From Neobacillus niacini (GTDB taxonomy: Bacteria; Bacillota; Bacilli; Bacillales; Cytobacillaceae): 64,000 nucleotides of DNA. How positions within the stretch are numbered: position 1 is the first letter of the stretch; the number at the start of each line of letters is the position of its first letter. Positions 43,899 through 52,700 of this stretch are shown in pieces. The notes under the pieces were generated by a model. The model was not told the DNA's origin. It ran no database searches and saw only the letters and a program-made list of their open reading frames with translations. Location of the stretch: assembly GCF_000759675.1 (NCBI RefSeq), contig NZ_BAWM01000006.1, positions 124,001 through 188,000 on the forward strand, given 5' to 3'. Both the position numbers and the translations under genes were made by a program.

Positions 43899-44551
43899 TT
43901 CGAGAATCAACATTACATATATTAAATGGACAAAGCATGTATGATTTTTTTAAAAAGACGAATTTTCTCGAAAAAGAATTGATGATACCCTTTAACGAAG
44001 CAATGTGTTTTGGAGATACATCTATTGAGCTATTCACACAGGATTTCGTAGAAATACGCGCGAAGGTTCATCAAGTAACACCGGAACAATATATTGAAAT
44101 TACTCTAAAACCATTACAGCCTCTCTTTCGTAAAAACTTTACCCGAATAGCTTTATGGTTTGATGCTGATATGTTTTGTCAAATTAACATCCTCACTATT
44201 CTTGCATGGTTGGATAGAACCGGTCATAACAATACGATTGACCTTCATTTAGTGGGTGATAAGTTTAAACCTGTTGAAAGTTTCACACTAGAGGTCAATG
44301 GATATGACCAATTTTATAAACAAGTGTTGATACATAAAACGATGCCAAAATCAATCAGTCCTGCTCCTTTAATGAAGGGTGTTGAACTATATTTAACTTA
44401 TCTTAATAGTAATAGTAATCTAATGTTGTATATTCAAGAGCACAAATATGTCCCCGAAAAAGAACTTGTGTCTTCACTTATCGAAAAATTCACTGAGTAT
44501 GGGTTAGGCGATGTACAATATCTAGAATTAATTAGAGCTCAACGTAAATGA
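43895..44551 (+). CDS. DUF1835-like protein
   Basis: A 218-residue cytoplasmic protein. The N terminus STLHILNGQSMYDFFKKTN and LMIPFNEAMCFGDT resemble the DUF1835 pattern of a small beta-alpha domain with conserved HI-NG-S and a D/E acid. The middle has LWFDADMFCQINILTILAWLD, also typical. The function of the family is unknown. ATG 43895 is used (GAGTGGAG upstream). It overlaps the preceding small ORF by 4 nt. Confidence 0.6.
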   Translation: MIRESTLHILNGQSMYDFFKKTNFLEKELMIPFNEAMCFGDTSIELFTQDFVEIRAKVHQVTPEQYIEITLKPLQPLFRKNFTRIALWFDADMFCQINILTILAWLDRTGHNNTIDLHLVGDKFKPVESFTLEVNGYDQFYKQVLIHKTMPKSISPAPLMKGVELYLTYLNSNSNLMLYIQEHKYVPEKELVSSLIEKFTEYGLGDVQYLELIRAQRK

Positions 44552-44632
44552 TACTTAAATACGTTCCATTTAGGTTTCAATTAAAGATATACTTGAGACT
44601 TCGGATAAAGACATAATGCTTGAGGTGGTTTG

Positions 44633-45055
44633 GTGACAATACAAGGGTTAAATCATTTCTTATTCTCAGTATCGAATTTAGAGGAATCTATTGAATTTTA
44701 CCAAAGTGTGTTTGGTGCAAAGTTGTTAGTTAAAGGTAGAACCACGGCCTATTTTGATTTAAATGGTATGTGGCTTGCTCTTAATGTAGAAAAAGATATT
44801 CCTCGTAATGAAATAAACCAATCCTATACGCATATCGCTTTTTCAATAGAAGAAGTAGATTTTGATCCAATGCACGAAAGGCTAGTGGAATTAGGTGTAA
44901 ACATACTACCTAGTCGCCCTAGAGATATAAAAGATAAAAAGTCTATTTACTTTACGGACCCTGACGGTCACAAATTTGAATTCCATACAGGTACATTACA
45001 AGACAGATTAAATTATTATAAACAGGAGAAAAAACACATGGTGTTTTATGATTAA
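44633..45055 (+). CDS. fosB: FosB-type fosfomycin thiol transferase
   Basis: A 140-residue VOC enzyme highly similar to Bacillus FosB, which inactivates fosfomycin by adding bacillithiol or cysteine. The metal ligands fit: His in [10 protein letters not shown], His in QSYTHIAFS, and Glu in GHKFEFHTG. The tail [20 protein letters not shown] is nearly diagnostic. The residue equivalent to Cys9 of Staphylococcus FosB is Leu. GTG 44633 or TTG 44630 start behind GAGGTGG. An intrinsic chromosomal fosB is common in Bacillaceae. Confidence 0.9.
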   Translation: MTIQGLNHFLFSVSNLEESIEFYQSVFGAKLLVKGRTTAYFDLNGMWLALNVEKDIPRNEINQSYTHIAFSIEEVDFDPMHERLVELGVNILPSRPRDIKDKKSIYFTDPDGHKFEFHTGTLQDRLNYYKQEKKHMVFYD

Positions 45056-45144
45056 GGTTGGTAGAGGGAGCTATCAATCTTTAAACCTAGGTGTTTCGTG
45101 ATTTTGAATAAAGTAGGAAGGTTTTAGAAAATGGAGCGAATAAA

Positions 45145-45891
45145 ATGAAGCGAATGGCAATTATTACGGATATTCACGGGAATGCACCAGCATTAAAAGC
45201 CGTACTCACAGAACTTGATAAGAGAAGAGATGTTGACCATATTTATTGTTTAGGAGATATGATTGGAATAGGTCCTGACTCAAACGAAGTTTTACAAATT
45301 CTTTTTTCTAGAAATGATACGTCTATAATTACAGGTAACCATGATGAGGCCGTATTAGCTTTAGCAAAAGGGCAAGAGTACCCACAAAGTCATTCTCTTG
45401 TAAGAGAACACCATCAATGGATTTTAGATAGAATGGATCAATCATTTATCCCGAAGTTAGATCAATTACCTCGAACCATTATCCATGAGATTGAAGGTCA
45501 TTCCATCCTATTTAATCATTACAAACTTGAAAAGAGTAAATGGAATGAGCATATTAGCAAGGATCCATTTAGTTCGATTGTAGAGCCAAGTGTCGAAAAT
45601 TTAGAAACCTTATTTAAAGATAATCGGGAAGATTTGATCTGTTTCGGACATCATCATCCAACACAGTATTTTAAAGGAAAAAAAGCAATATACCTAAATC
45701 CAGGTTCACTTGGATGTAATGATAAACCAGCTGCTCGCTATGCGATTATTACGCTTTCTACTAACCAGTTAGAAATTAATCTTGAAGAAGCATTGTATAA
45801 TAACTCTGAGTTCCTAGAATCGTATCATAGGTTAGATGTACCTGGACGTGAATTCATACTTAAAGTATTTCACGGGAACCAAATTCAATGA
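45145..45891 (+). CDS. Calcineurin-type metallophosphoesterase
   Basis: A 248-residue phosphoesterase with all dimetal motifs: TDIHGN (residues 8-13), GDMIG, GNHDE, FNHY and GHHHP. It belongs to the YfcE/serine-phosphatase-like group; the substrate is unknown. ATG 45145 has a weak site (GGAG at 12 nt). Unlike the broken phosphoesterase at 645, this one is intact. Confidence 0.85.
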   Translation: MKRMAIITDIHGNAPALKAVLTELDKRRDVDHIYCLGDMIGIGPDSNEVLQILFSRNDTSIITGNHDEAVLALAKGQEYPQSHSLVREHHQWILDRMDQSFIPKLDQLPRTIIHEIEGHSILFNHYKLEKSKWNEHISKDPFSSIVEPSVENLETLFKDNREDLICFGHHHPTQYFKGKKAIYLNPGSLGCNDKPAARYAIITLSTNQLEINLEEALYNNSEFLESYHRLDVPGREFILKVFHGNQIQ

Positions 45892-45979
45892 ATACAACTT
45901 TTTGTAAAAAAAGGTGAACGTTGCTTGCAAGTAGAATATTAGATTGATGTAAAGTCACAATAAACAGAGGTGTTAATGA

Positions 45980-46807
45980 ATGTTAACGAAAGAAAAAATA
46001 AATGAGATAAAAACACTTCTGGAGATTTGCGAGAAAGAGGGCAATCTTCAGTTGAAGCTAAATTTTGATATGCTTGAAAGCAGGTCTGAAAATCGGAAGG
46101 AAGACTTTTTCCATTATGTAGACGGCAAACTTGTTGGGTTTCTTGGAAGCTATTATTTTGGTAATAAGGTAGAATTTTGCGGGATGGTGCACCCGGATTA
46201 CCGTAGAAGAGGAATATTTTCAAAGCTGTTAGAAGGTGGACTTGAGGAGGCAAAGAAACGCGAAGCTAGGACCATTTTGTTAAATGCACCAACAGAATCT
46301 CAATCAGCAAAGGAGTTTTTAAAGGACATCCCTTGTACTTTGTCAATGGTAGAATATCAAATGAAATGGCAGAAAACAGAATTAGCTGAAGATGATTCAG
46401 TTACGGTAAGACCTTCTTTTTCTGATGAAGATTTAGAAGCGGAAATACAACTCGATGTCCAGTGCTTTGGGTTAAATGAAAAAGAAGCACGCCAGTATAA
46501 GCAAGAAACCAAAGACCTTAATACGGACCTAAGGTTAATTATTGAAGCAGAAGGAAAAACTGCTGGAAAAATGCGTCTCTCCGAAATGAATGGAGAATCA
46601 TGGATTTATGGATTTTCCGTATTTCCCGAGCTCCAGGGAAAAGGGATAGGTAGAAAAGCACTATCGAATGTAGTAAAAATGCAAGACGAAAAAGGATTTT
46701 CTATTTTTCTAGAGGTAGAGTCTAAAAATGCGCATGCCCTGAGGCTCTATGAATCATGTGGATTTAGAAGCTATCATTCCCAGGAATACTATAAAGTAAC
46801 ACAATAA
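45980..46807 (+). CDS. GNAT-family acetyltransferase (double domain)
   Basis: A 275-residue protein with two GNAT-like halves. The first has FCGMVHPDYRRRGIFSKLLEGGLEEAKKR (acetyl-CoA loop R-R-x-G-I). The second has GFSVFPELQGKGIGRKALSNVVKM and LEVESKNAHALRLYESCGFR, the better conserved and probably active half. The acceptor is unknown. The start ATG 45980 follows AGAGGTG. It stands alone. Confidence 0.85.
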   Translation: MLTKEKINEIKTLLEICEKEGNLQLKLNFDMLESRSENRKEDFFHYVDGKLVGFLGSYYFGNKVEFCGMVHPDYRRRGIFSKLLEGGLEEAKKREARTILLNAPTESQSAKEFLKDIPCTLSMVEYQMKWQKTELAEDDSVTVRPSFSDEDLEAEIQLDVQCFGLNEKEARQYKQETKDLNTDLRLIIEAEGKTAGKMRLSEMNGESWIYGFSVFPELQGKGIGRKALSNVVKMQDEKGFSIFLEVESKNAHALRLYESCGFRSYHSQEYYKVTQ

Positions 46808-46938
46808 ATTAGAGGGGGTTACTCTAATCCCCTTCTAATGTCTCGAACCCTTTCCTATTCTTTCCATTAAAAAACAGAAGACAATTGTAACCGTTTACAT
46901 TATAATAATAGTAAGAACTAGGAGAGGGGAAACAAACC

Positions 46939-47070
46939 ATGGAACTTTTATTAGAACAATGTGAACATAACAAATCGGAAGAACCTTGTGAAGAGTGTGC
47001 CCCAAATAAAGATAGTGATGAGAATATGGACTTATATGAGTATGACTATTATAAAAGGATTTGGTTTTAG
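46939..47070 (+). CDS. Small Cys-containing acidic protein
   Basis: A 43-residue frame with an excellent site (AGGAGAGGGG) before ATG 46939. Cys and His residues in LEQCEHNKSEEPCEECAP form a C-x-H...C-x2-C pattern that could bind a metal. The rest is acidic and ends DYYKRIWF. No family recognised. A terminator follows 55 nt downstream. Confidence 0.55.
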   Translation: MELLLEQCEHNKSEEPCEECAPNKDSDENMDLYEYDYYKRIWF

Positions 47071-47125
47071 GAAAGAACGTAATCTAGTTAATAAAGTAAA
47101 TTAAAATAGTATAAGAGAAAAGTAA

Positions 47126-47156
47126 GAGCTGTCTTATGACGGCTTTTCTTTTTGTC
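47126..47156 (+). terminator. Terminator
   Basis: The stem AGCTGTC/GACGGCT (one G-U pair) around TTAT is followed by TTTCTTTTTG. Confidence 0.75.
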
Positions 47157-47246
47157 CTAAAAGGAGTCTTTTTATTAATCGGTAGTTATTTTGTGGTAAA
47201 ATTTTGAAAAGAGGACGAGTAATTTACACTTTATAGAGGTGAGTGA

Positions 47247-47639
47247 ATGAACGAATTTGTATTTACAAAGTTGCTTGGCGTGATTGTGGGTACCTTGACA
47301 ATCTTCGTAGCCATAGGATTTGGTATATTATCTTTTATAGGAATAGGTTTATCCAATGCGCTAAATTCCGGAACGGATTATTCCTCAAGCAGCCATTATA
47401 TACTGCTTATTTTTATTAGTCTTCTCCTTTGTGGTTTCATCACCAGTATTGGAGCCTTCAAACTTAAGAAAACAGGTTGGAGAATTTTTTATATGTACTT
47501 TTGTTTCATTCTTGGTCTTGGCTTTATAGCCACCTTCTTAATCTCTTTTGGTTCAATAGGATCTAAGAATGAAATTTTACTATTATCTGTAGGAATGGTT
47601 TACCTGTTGTTAGGTTATTTAGTAAAAAAGAAAAAATGA
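47247..47639 (+). CDS. Four-helix membrane protein, unknown
   Basis: A 130-residue protein with four hydrophobic segments (about 8-35, 50-68, 78-100, 108-124) and a KKKK end. No catalytic motif; it resembles DUF4064-like small membrane proteins only in layout. GAGGTGAG precedes ATG 47247. Function unknown. Confidence 0.65.
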   Translation: MNEFVFTKLLGVIVGTLTIFVAIGFGILSFIGIGLSNALNSGTDYSSSSHYILLIFISLLLCGFITSIGAFKLKKTGWRIFYMYFCFILGLGFIATFLISFGSIGSKNEILLLSVGMVYLLLGYLVKKKK

Positions 47640-47785
47640 GGAGGGTGTCTAATGTTTAAACATGATTTCTTTTAATAGAATAAAAGAATATTAGCAGAAC
47701 GATACGAAATCATTACTAATAAGAAATTGTTTAACTTATAATAATAACAAGGATAATTTTTAAAAAAGGAGAGGTAGAGAGATAA

Positions 47786-48325
47786 ATGAATGAACATACA
47801 AAAAATGAAATAAAAAGTTGGACAAAATCTATCTGTATTGCTTTAGGCGTGGCATTTGTCGTTCGAACATTTTTATTTGCTCCTTACATCGTTGAGGGTG
47901 CTTCAATGGAGCCCACATTACATAATCAAGAAAAAATCTTCGTTAATAAATTAAATGTAGCGGACAATTTTAAACGAGGAGAAATTGTCATTATTAAAGG
48001 AAAAGAAGTAAACTATGTCAAAAGAATTATTGGGTTGCCTGGAGATACGATTGAAATGAAGAAGGATCAATTGTATATAAATGGTGTTCTATTTGAAGAA
48101 TCCTATCTTTCTCAGAATCGTAAAGAAGCGGAACAAATGGGAAGCTTACTAACTGGTGACTTTGGACCGGAAATTGTCCCTGAAAACAATTATTTTGTTA
48201 TGGGTGATAATCGATTACACAGTATGGATAGTCGCAATGGGTTAGGATATATTCAAGAAGAAACCATTGTAGGCAAACCTGAATTTGTTTTTTTACCTTT
48301 TACGCAAATAAGGAATGTTAAATAG
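47786..48325 (+). CDS. Signal peptidase I
   Basis: A 179-residue type I signal peptidase of the Sip type, which removes signal peptides of exported proteins at the outer membrane face. One N-terminal anchor is at about 13-33. The catalytic Ser40 is in GASMEPTL and Lys79 in YVKRIIGLPGD. Conserved GDNRLHSMDSR follows. The length matches B. subtilis SipS/SipT. Start ATG 47786 after GGAGAGG. A terminator follows directly. Confidence 0.95.
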   Translation: MNEHTKNEIKSWTKSICIALGVAFVVRTFLFAPYIVEGASMEPTLHNQEKIFVNKLNVADNFKRGEIVIIKGKEVNYVKRIIGLPGDTIEMKKDQLYINGVLFEESYLSQNRKEAEQMGSLLTGDFGPEIVPENNYFVMGDNRLHSMDSRNGLGYIQEETIVGKPEFVFLPFTQIRNVK

Positions 48326-48513
48326 AGGTTGTTAAAGCAACCTCTTTTTCTTTGATTTAATGTGGATTGGGAAGTGGTGTATTTTAGATTTTGAATCCGC
48401 TCTGCCAGTTTGTGCGCATGGAGCTTAACCTCCTGTTGCATAGATTGAAACCTTCTTTTTAACTCATCATCGTCTACCTTTTGGATATAGTGCTCAAAAG
48501 AACGAATCCCCAT
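48253..48513 (-). CDS. Small helical protein overlapping the signal peptidase gene end
   Basis: From ATG 48513 (site GAGGTAC) about 60 codons look genuine: MGIRSFEHYIQKVDDDELKR followed by an amphipathic helix (FQSMQQEVKLHAHKLAERIQNL). Such short helical pieces occur in Bacillus coat-type proteins. The last 25 codons pass through the terminator and the antisense of the signal peptidase gene and do not look natural, so the original stop may be lost. Confidence 0.5.
   Translation of the reverse strand: MGIRSFEHYIQKVDDDELKRRFQSMQQEVKLHAHKLAERIQNLKYTTSQSTLNQRKRGCFNNLYLTFLICVKGKKTNSGLPTMVSS
48324..48354 (+). terminator. Terminator after the signal peptidase gene
   Basis: The stem AGAGGTTG/CAACCTCT around TTAAAG is followed by TTTTTCTTTG. 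Confidence 0.85.
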
Positions 48514-48665
48514 ATATGTACCTCTTTATAATGTATTTAATTCCTCTATTATGGTCGCATTGGACATAGTACCACTTTCTTTCATTCCATTTTGATACCT
48601 CCGTAGGTTGTTTTATTCGAGATTTACTTTCAGCTGATTCAAAATAAAAAAAATAGTTTTTTTAC

Positions 48666-48693
48666 GGAACCAATAATTGGATAGCTTCGTCTA
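48666..48693 (+). promoter_or_regulatory. Candidate ECF sigma promoter upstream of its own sigma gene
   Basis: GGAACC at 48666-48671, a 16-nt spacer, and CGTCTA at 48688-48693 match the GGAAC/CGTC pattern recognised by extracytoplasmic-function sigma factors. It lies 25 nt before the sigma gene start, suggesting autoregulation. Confidence 0.65.
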
Positions 48694-48718
48694 ATGTTTG
48701 GAAAGAGAGGGGTTATGA

Positions 48719-49288
48719 ATGCTTGTGAAAAAGATAGAAACAACTTCATCACCTATTGAAATCAATCAGATAACACAAGAAGAACAACTTAGTTGGCTGA
48801 TGGATCAGTATGGGGATATGGTGGTAAGGCTTGCTTTTACTTACGTTAAACAAAAACAATTGGCAGAAGATATTTCGCAGGAAGTGTTTATAAGCTGTTT
48901 CAAAAATTTAGAAACATTTCAAAATAAATCCTCCTATAAAACATGGCTATATCGGATCACAGTTAATAAGTGCAAGGATTATTTTAGAAGCTGGTCCTAT
49001 AGAAACATCAGTTACCAGGATTTGTTTCGATCGATTTTTCCAAGCAGCGGTCTATCTGTCGAGGCGAAGATTCTTGAGGGAGAAGAAAAAGAAATCATTT
49101 TTGAACATGTCTTAGCACTGCCTATAAAGTTAAGAGAGGTTATTATCCTTCATTATTATGAAGAATTATCGGTTAATGAAATATCTGAACTACTAGGTCT
49201 TAAATCAAATACCGTAAAAACAAGGCTTCATAGGGCCAAGAAATTATTACAAAGTTCTTTGAAGGAGAGGCATAGTTATGGAGGATAA
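48719..49288 (+). CDS. ECF-type RNA polymerase sigma factor
   Basis: A 189-residue sigma-70 family member. Region 2 is at about 30-95 (VVRLAFTYVKQKQLAEDISQEVFISCFKNLETF, with YKTWLYRITVNKCKDYFR) and region 4 at about 125-185 (EVIILHYYEELSVNEISELLGLKSNTVKTRLHRAKKLL). No region 3, as in ECF types. The next gene overlaps it by 11 nt and encodes a one-pass membrane protein, the probable anti-sigma factor. It follows an ECF-like promoter. Confidence 0.9.
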   Translation: MLVKKIETTSSPIEINQITQEEQLSWLMDQYGDMVVRLAFTYVKQKQLAEDISQEVFISCFKNLETFQNKSSYKTWLYRITVNKCKDYFRSWSYRNISYQDLFRSIFPSSGLSVEAKILEGEEKEIIFEHVLALPIKLREVIILHYYEELSVNEISELLGLKSNTVKTRLHRAKKLLQSSLKERHSYGG

Positions 49289-50333
49289 ATTAAAATATCC
49301 GAAGAATTCTCATTTGCGTTTTGAAGAAAAGCATAAGCAAAAAGTTTTGGAGGCTATAAAAAATCTCCCTGACAAGAATCATAGTAAGGGAAGTAAGATT
49401 GTAATTAAAAGATGGGGCTATTCTACTTTTGCGGCTGCAGTGTTGTTTCTTCTACTTATCGGTTCTACCCATGTTTCTTTAGGGATGGCAAAGGTTACAT
49501 CAAAAATACCTTACTTTAGCTTATTTATTGAGCAAGAGAAATACACTATTGCCTTAAATGGAGTAATATTCGATGTTATAAATGAAAATAAGTATGATTT
49601 TAGTGATTTAAATGTTTCAGTCCCAGACCGAGAGATTAAGATTTGGTTGCTTGGTTCCAAAGAAGAAGTACGATCAATGAAAACTGAAGTTATCCAAAAA
49701 ATTAATAGTGAATTAGTAGCACAGAATTTTGGAAAGTATGATATCGAAGTTAAAAGAGGAAAATTACCAAAACCTATGGAAACTACTCCAGAAGTAAATG
49801 AATATATGAAAAAAAAATTTGATTTAGAAAAAAAGGTGCTCGACCTGCTTGAGAAAAATAATTACCAACCAGCTTTCCCAGTTGAAGTACGCATTAATAG
49901 TAAAGAGAATTTTATATATATTGCCTTGCCAAAAACAGAAAAAAGAGTGGCTGAACTAAAAGAACAATTAAAATTGATCACAAAGGAATACGGTGAATTT
50001 AGATACAAAATTACCAGCATTGACATGGCTGCACGAGAACAAGAATTAAGATGGGTGCAAAATGGTATTATTGATATAATTTTTGATGGATTAAGTGAGA
50101 ATAAAGCTTTTAAAATAACAGGACTTTCTTATTCCTTCCATCCACTACCATTGAAAATCGAAGTAAGAATATCGCTTAAGTCTAAGGATCCTGAGGCAAA
50201 GGAAATAGCAGAAAATATTGAAAATGAAATTACTGAATTTATTCAAACACATGAAATGACAGCAGAAGTAAGAAATGATCCGTATGAGCTGACGATTTAC
50301 GGTAAGGATGAGAAAAAAATTAACAAGAAATAA
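49278..50333 (+). CDS. Membrane anti-sigma factor (DUF4030-type outer domain)
   Basis: A 351-residue protein. The cytoplasmic first 45 residues (HLRFEEKHKQKVLEAIKNLP) would bind the sigma factor. One membrane segment (YSTFAAAVLFLLLIGSTHVSLGM) is at about 48-70, and the long extracellular part contains repeated VEVRI/NSKENFIYI patterns that resemble DUF4030. Function by context: it overlaps the ECF sigma gene by 11 nt, the usual anti-sigma arrangement. The signal is unknown. Confidence 0.75.
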   Translation: MEDKLKYPKNSHLRFEEKHKQKVLEAIKNLPDKNHSKGSKIVIKRWGYSTFAAAVLFLLLIGSTHVSLGMAKVTSKIPYFSLFIEQEKYTIALNGVIFDVINENKYDFSDLNVSVPDREIKIWLLGSKEEVRSMKTEVIQKINSELVAQNFGKYDIEVKRGKLPKPMETTPEVNEYMKKKFDLEKKVLDLLEKNNYQPAFPVEVRINSKENFIYIALPKTEKRVAELKEQLKLITKEYGEFRYKITSIDMAAREQELRWVQNGIIDIIFDGLSENKAFKITGLSYSFHPLPLKIEVRISLKSKDPEAKEIAENIENEITEFIQTHEMTAEVRNDPYELTIYGKDEKKINKK

Positions 50334-50342
50334 GTGTTATGA

Positions 50343-50370
50343 AAAAGGACCAAAGCTGGTCCTTTTTTCT
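50343..50370 (+). terminator. Terminator after the sigma/anti-sigma operon
   Basis: The stem AAAGGACCA/TGGTCCTTT is followed by TTTCT. The convergent hydrolase gene ends here too. Confidence 0.8.
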
Positions 50371-50980
50371 ATTTTTTAAAGACATGTTGTGCAATTACAA
50401 GAGTGGTTGCTCTTGAATCAAGCCAACTGCTGGTAGCTATCGCAGGATTATAGAAAAATAATGCTCCTGGAGCTAGTTGCCTTTGGTCAGTAAGAGCTTC
50501 TTTTACAGCTTGAATCGATTCCTCATCGGCCGGCCTATTGATTTCGCCATTTTTTACAGGTTGAAATTGCCCAGGAGCATAAATAACTTCCTTAATGGTG
50601 TCAGGGAATTGCGGACTTTCGACTCTGTTCAGTACTACACAAGCAACCGCGATCTTGCCCTCCAAAGGTTCCGTTCGTGCCTCTGCTCTAACTAAACGTG
50701 CGAGCAAATCTATTTCATCGTCTGATAGACTTAGGTTCACAGGTTCTTCTATTTTTGGTTCATTTGCCCTTATCGATTTAGTAGTATTAATGTTTTGTCC
50801 TATGTAAATAAGATTAAGGTTTGAGATTTGTGGATTCACATCCGCTAATTCTTGCAGAGTTAATTTATGATCTCTTGCAATTTTTGACATCGTATCTCCT
50901 GGTTTAACCTCATAGGCAAAAGCGGGGGAAGCTAATAAAAGTGAAGCAGCCAAAGTTAATAACGTAATCAGTTTTTTCAT
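50369..50980 (-). CDS. Secreted LysM and SleB-type cell wall hydrolase
   Basis: A 203-residue exported protein. The signal peptide MKKLITLLTLAASLLLASPAFA is cut after AFA. A LysM peptidoglycan-binding domain follows (YEVKPGDTMSKIARDHKLTLQELADVNPQI). The C-terminal half is a SleB/CwlJ (Hydrolase_2) domain with LLARLVRAEARTEPLEGKIAVACVVLNRV, which contains the catalytic Glu, and ending GALFFYNP. The family cuts spore cortex or vegetative wall (YkvT-like). ATG 50980 follows CTTGGAGG. Confidence 0.88.
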   Translation of the reverse strand: MKKLITLLTLAASLLLASPAFAYEVKPGDTMSKIARDHKLTLQELADVNPQISNLNLIYIGQNINTTKSIRANEPKIEEPVNLSLSDDEIDLLARLVRAEARTEPLEGKIAVACVVLNRVESPQFPDTIKEVIYAPGQFQPVKNGEINRPADEESIQAVKEALTDQRQLAPGALFFYNPAIATSSWLDSRATTLVIAQHVFKK

Positions 50981-50998
50981 TATTCTAGTCCTCCAAGT

Positions 50999-51393
50999 TG
51001 GTTTATTGTATTTAAATCTATTACTATGAATCGAAAAAATAGATTAGTATTACAGTTAAGTTACATAGAAAAGACAATTAGAAATCTATGAAGGGGTAGA
51101 AGTATATTCCAAATTGACAGAATGGTCGCTAGTCGTAAAAATAGGGAGGGTTCATGAAGCCAATAATAGTGATAGAACTTGGGAAATGGTCTTCATGGAG
51201 CGCTTATGAAGACCAAACTATATAAGCACTATGAAAACCAGGACACATGATATCATTTGAAATTAGGTCCTGAATCTTAAAATTAAAAGTAACAAAGGAT
51301 AATTTAGTTAAGCAAAGCATATATGTTTGTTTCCTGTATTTCTATTGTTACTATAGAAATATACCTTTAAAAAGAAAGGATTAATAATACAAA
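50999..51393. repeat. Intergenic region with 52-bp-period repeat
   Basis: About 390 nt with no credible ORF. TCATGAAGCC at 51152 and TTATGAAGACC at 51204 are 52 nt apart; ATGAAAACCA follows at 51231. AATGGTCTTCAT/ATGAAGACC at 51186-51214 forms a hairpin. It resembles the other intergenic arrays of this window, but is more decayed. Confidence 0.5.
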
Positions 51394-52416
51394 ATGGGAA
51401 CTTTTAATATACCTGTATCAGTCTTAAATCTAGCCCCAATCCGCGAGGGAAAGACTTCAAAACAAGCCATTGAAGAAATGGTGGATCTAGCGCAAGCAAC
51501 GGAGGGAATGGGTTATCACCGTTACTGGATTGCCGAGCATCACAATACTCCGACACTTGTAAGTTCGGCCACGCCAATTTTAATTAAACATACCTTGGAG
51601 CATACCCAAACAATCAAGGTAGGTTCTGGCGGTATTATGCTGCCAAACCATTCACCGCTTGTTGTAGCTGAACAATTCGGAACGCTGGCAACCATTTATC
51701 CCAATCGAGTAGAACTTGGGCTTGGGCGTGCACCTGGAACAGATATGATGACGGCAAATGCGTTAAGACGTTCAAAAAATGATTCTGTTTATACCTTTCC
51801 TGAGGACGTTAAGGCACTGCTTACTTATTTTGGTCCGGAAGAGCATCAAGGATATGTAAAAGCCTATCCTGGTGTCGAAACAAATGTTCCAATATATATC
51901 CTTGGTTCATCTACAGATTCGGCTTATTTAGCGGCAAGCTTAGGTCTGCCATATGTGTTTGCATCACACTTTGCACCAAAATTCATGGGGGAAGCGATTT
52001 CCATTTATCGTGAACGGTTCCAGCCGTCTGAGTACCTAGACAAACCGTATATGATAGTATGTTTAAATGTCATTGCGGCTGAAACCGATGAAGAGGCTAA
52101 ATATCAACAAACAACCATGCAGCAGTTTTTCCTAAATGTTGTACGTGGGTCACGGAATCCATTACGGCCTCCAGTTGAAAGCATGGACGGAATTTGGAAT
52201 CCGATGGAGGAAGAAATGGCTAAGTCCATGTCTAGTGTGACCTTATTGGGTAGCAAAGAAACGATCCGTCAGCAGCTAACAAGCTTCCAAGAGTTCTATG
52301 CTGTAGATGAAATAATGGCAGTGTCTTACATCTATGATCCTGAGAAACAAAAACGTTCATATGAAATATTTAAAGAAGTGGTGGAAGGGAAGTCATTTAA
52401 CCCTCCACATGATTAA
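51394..52416 (+). CDS. Luciferase-like (LLM class) flavin monooxygenase
   Basis: A 340-residue LLM-class oxidoreductase of the bacterial luciferase-like family. Typical parts are [71 protein letters not shown] and the later [15 protein letters not shown]. These are the marks of the MsnO8-type FMN-dependent group (B. subtilis YvbT/YddN-like). The substrate is unknown. ATG 51394 has AAAGAAAGGA upstream. It is followed by the tandem array. Confidence 0.88.
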   Translation: MGTFNIPVSVLNLAPIREGKTSKQAIEEMVDLAQATEGMGYHRYWIAEHHNTPTLVSSATPILIKHTLEHTQTIKVGSGGIMLPNHSPLVVAEQFGTLATIYPNRVELGLGRAPGTDMMTANALRRSKNDSVYTFPEDVKALLTYFGPEEHQGYVKAYPGVETNVPIYILGSSTDSAYLAASLGLPYVFASHFAPKFMGEAISIYRERFQPSEYLDKPYMIVCLNVIAAETDEEAKYQQTTMQQFFLNVVRGSRNPLRPPVESMDGIWNPMEEEMAKSMSSVTLLGSKETIRQQLTSFQEFYAVDEIMAVSYIYDPEKQKRSYEIFKEVVEGKSFNPPHD

Positions 52417-52423
52417 TTGTTAC

Positions 52424-52568
52424 CGAAATCATGGTTCGTCACTTTTTCGGGCAGAATCGAGCCATGATTGTTACCGAAATCATCGCTAGTCAACATTATC
52501 GGTCACAATTCAGCATTGATTGTGACCGAAAACTTGGCTCATCAACCTTTTCGAGCACAATCAAGTAA
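52424..52568. repeat. Three-unit tandem repeat with ~52-bp period
   Basis: Units start ATTGTTACCGAAATCATGG, ATTGTTACCGAAATCATCG and ATTGTGACCGAAAACTTGG. Each contains CCGAAA and a later TTTCGG or similar, so each unit can fold as a hairpin. No ORF. Confidence 0.75.
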
Positions 52569-52572
52569 TAAA

Positions 52573-52606
52573 AGAAAAATGACGTTTAGCAGACGTCATT
52601 TTTTTG
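52573..52606 (+). terminator. Terminator after the array
   Basis: The stem AAAAATGACGT/ACGTCATTTTT is followed by TTG. It probably serves the LLM oxidoreductase gene. Confidence 0.8.
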
Positions 52607-52700
52607 TGCTGGTATAGTATTAACCCGACTATCAAAATGAATCAGTCACGCCAACATCCTTTATCTCATACGATACATTATCTTAAGCGGGGTGATTTTG

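Noticed and set aside
47640-47785. MFKHDFF followed by two stops and then an open frame (NKRILAERYEII)
   Set aside because: A good AGGAGGG site is present but the coding part is only about 25 codons. Too short to call a pseudogene.
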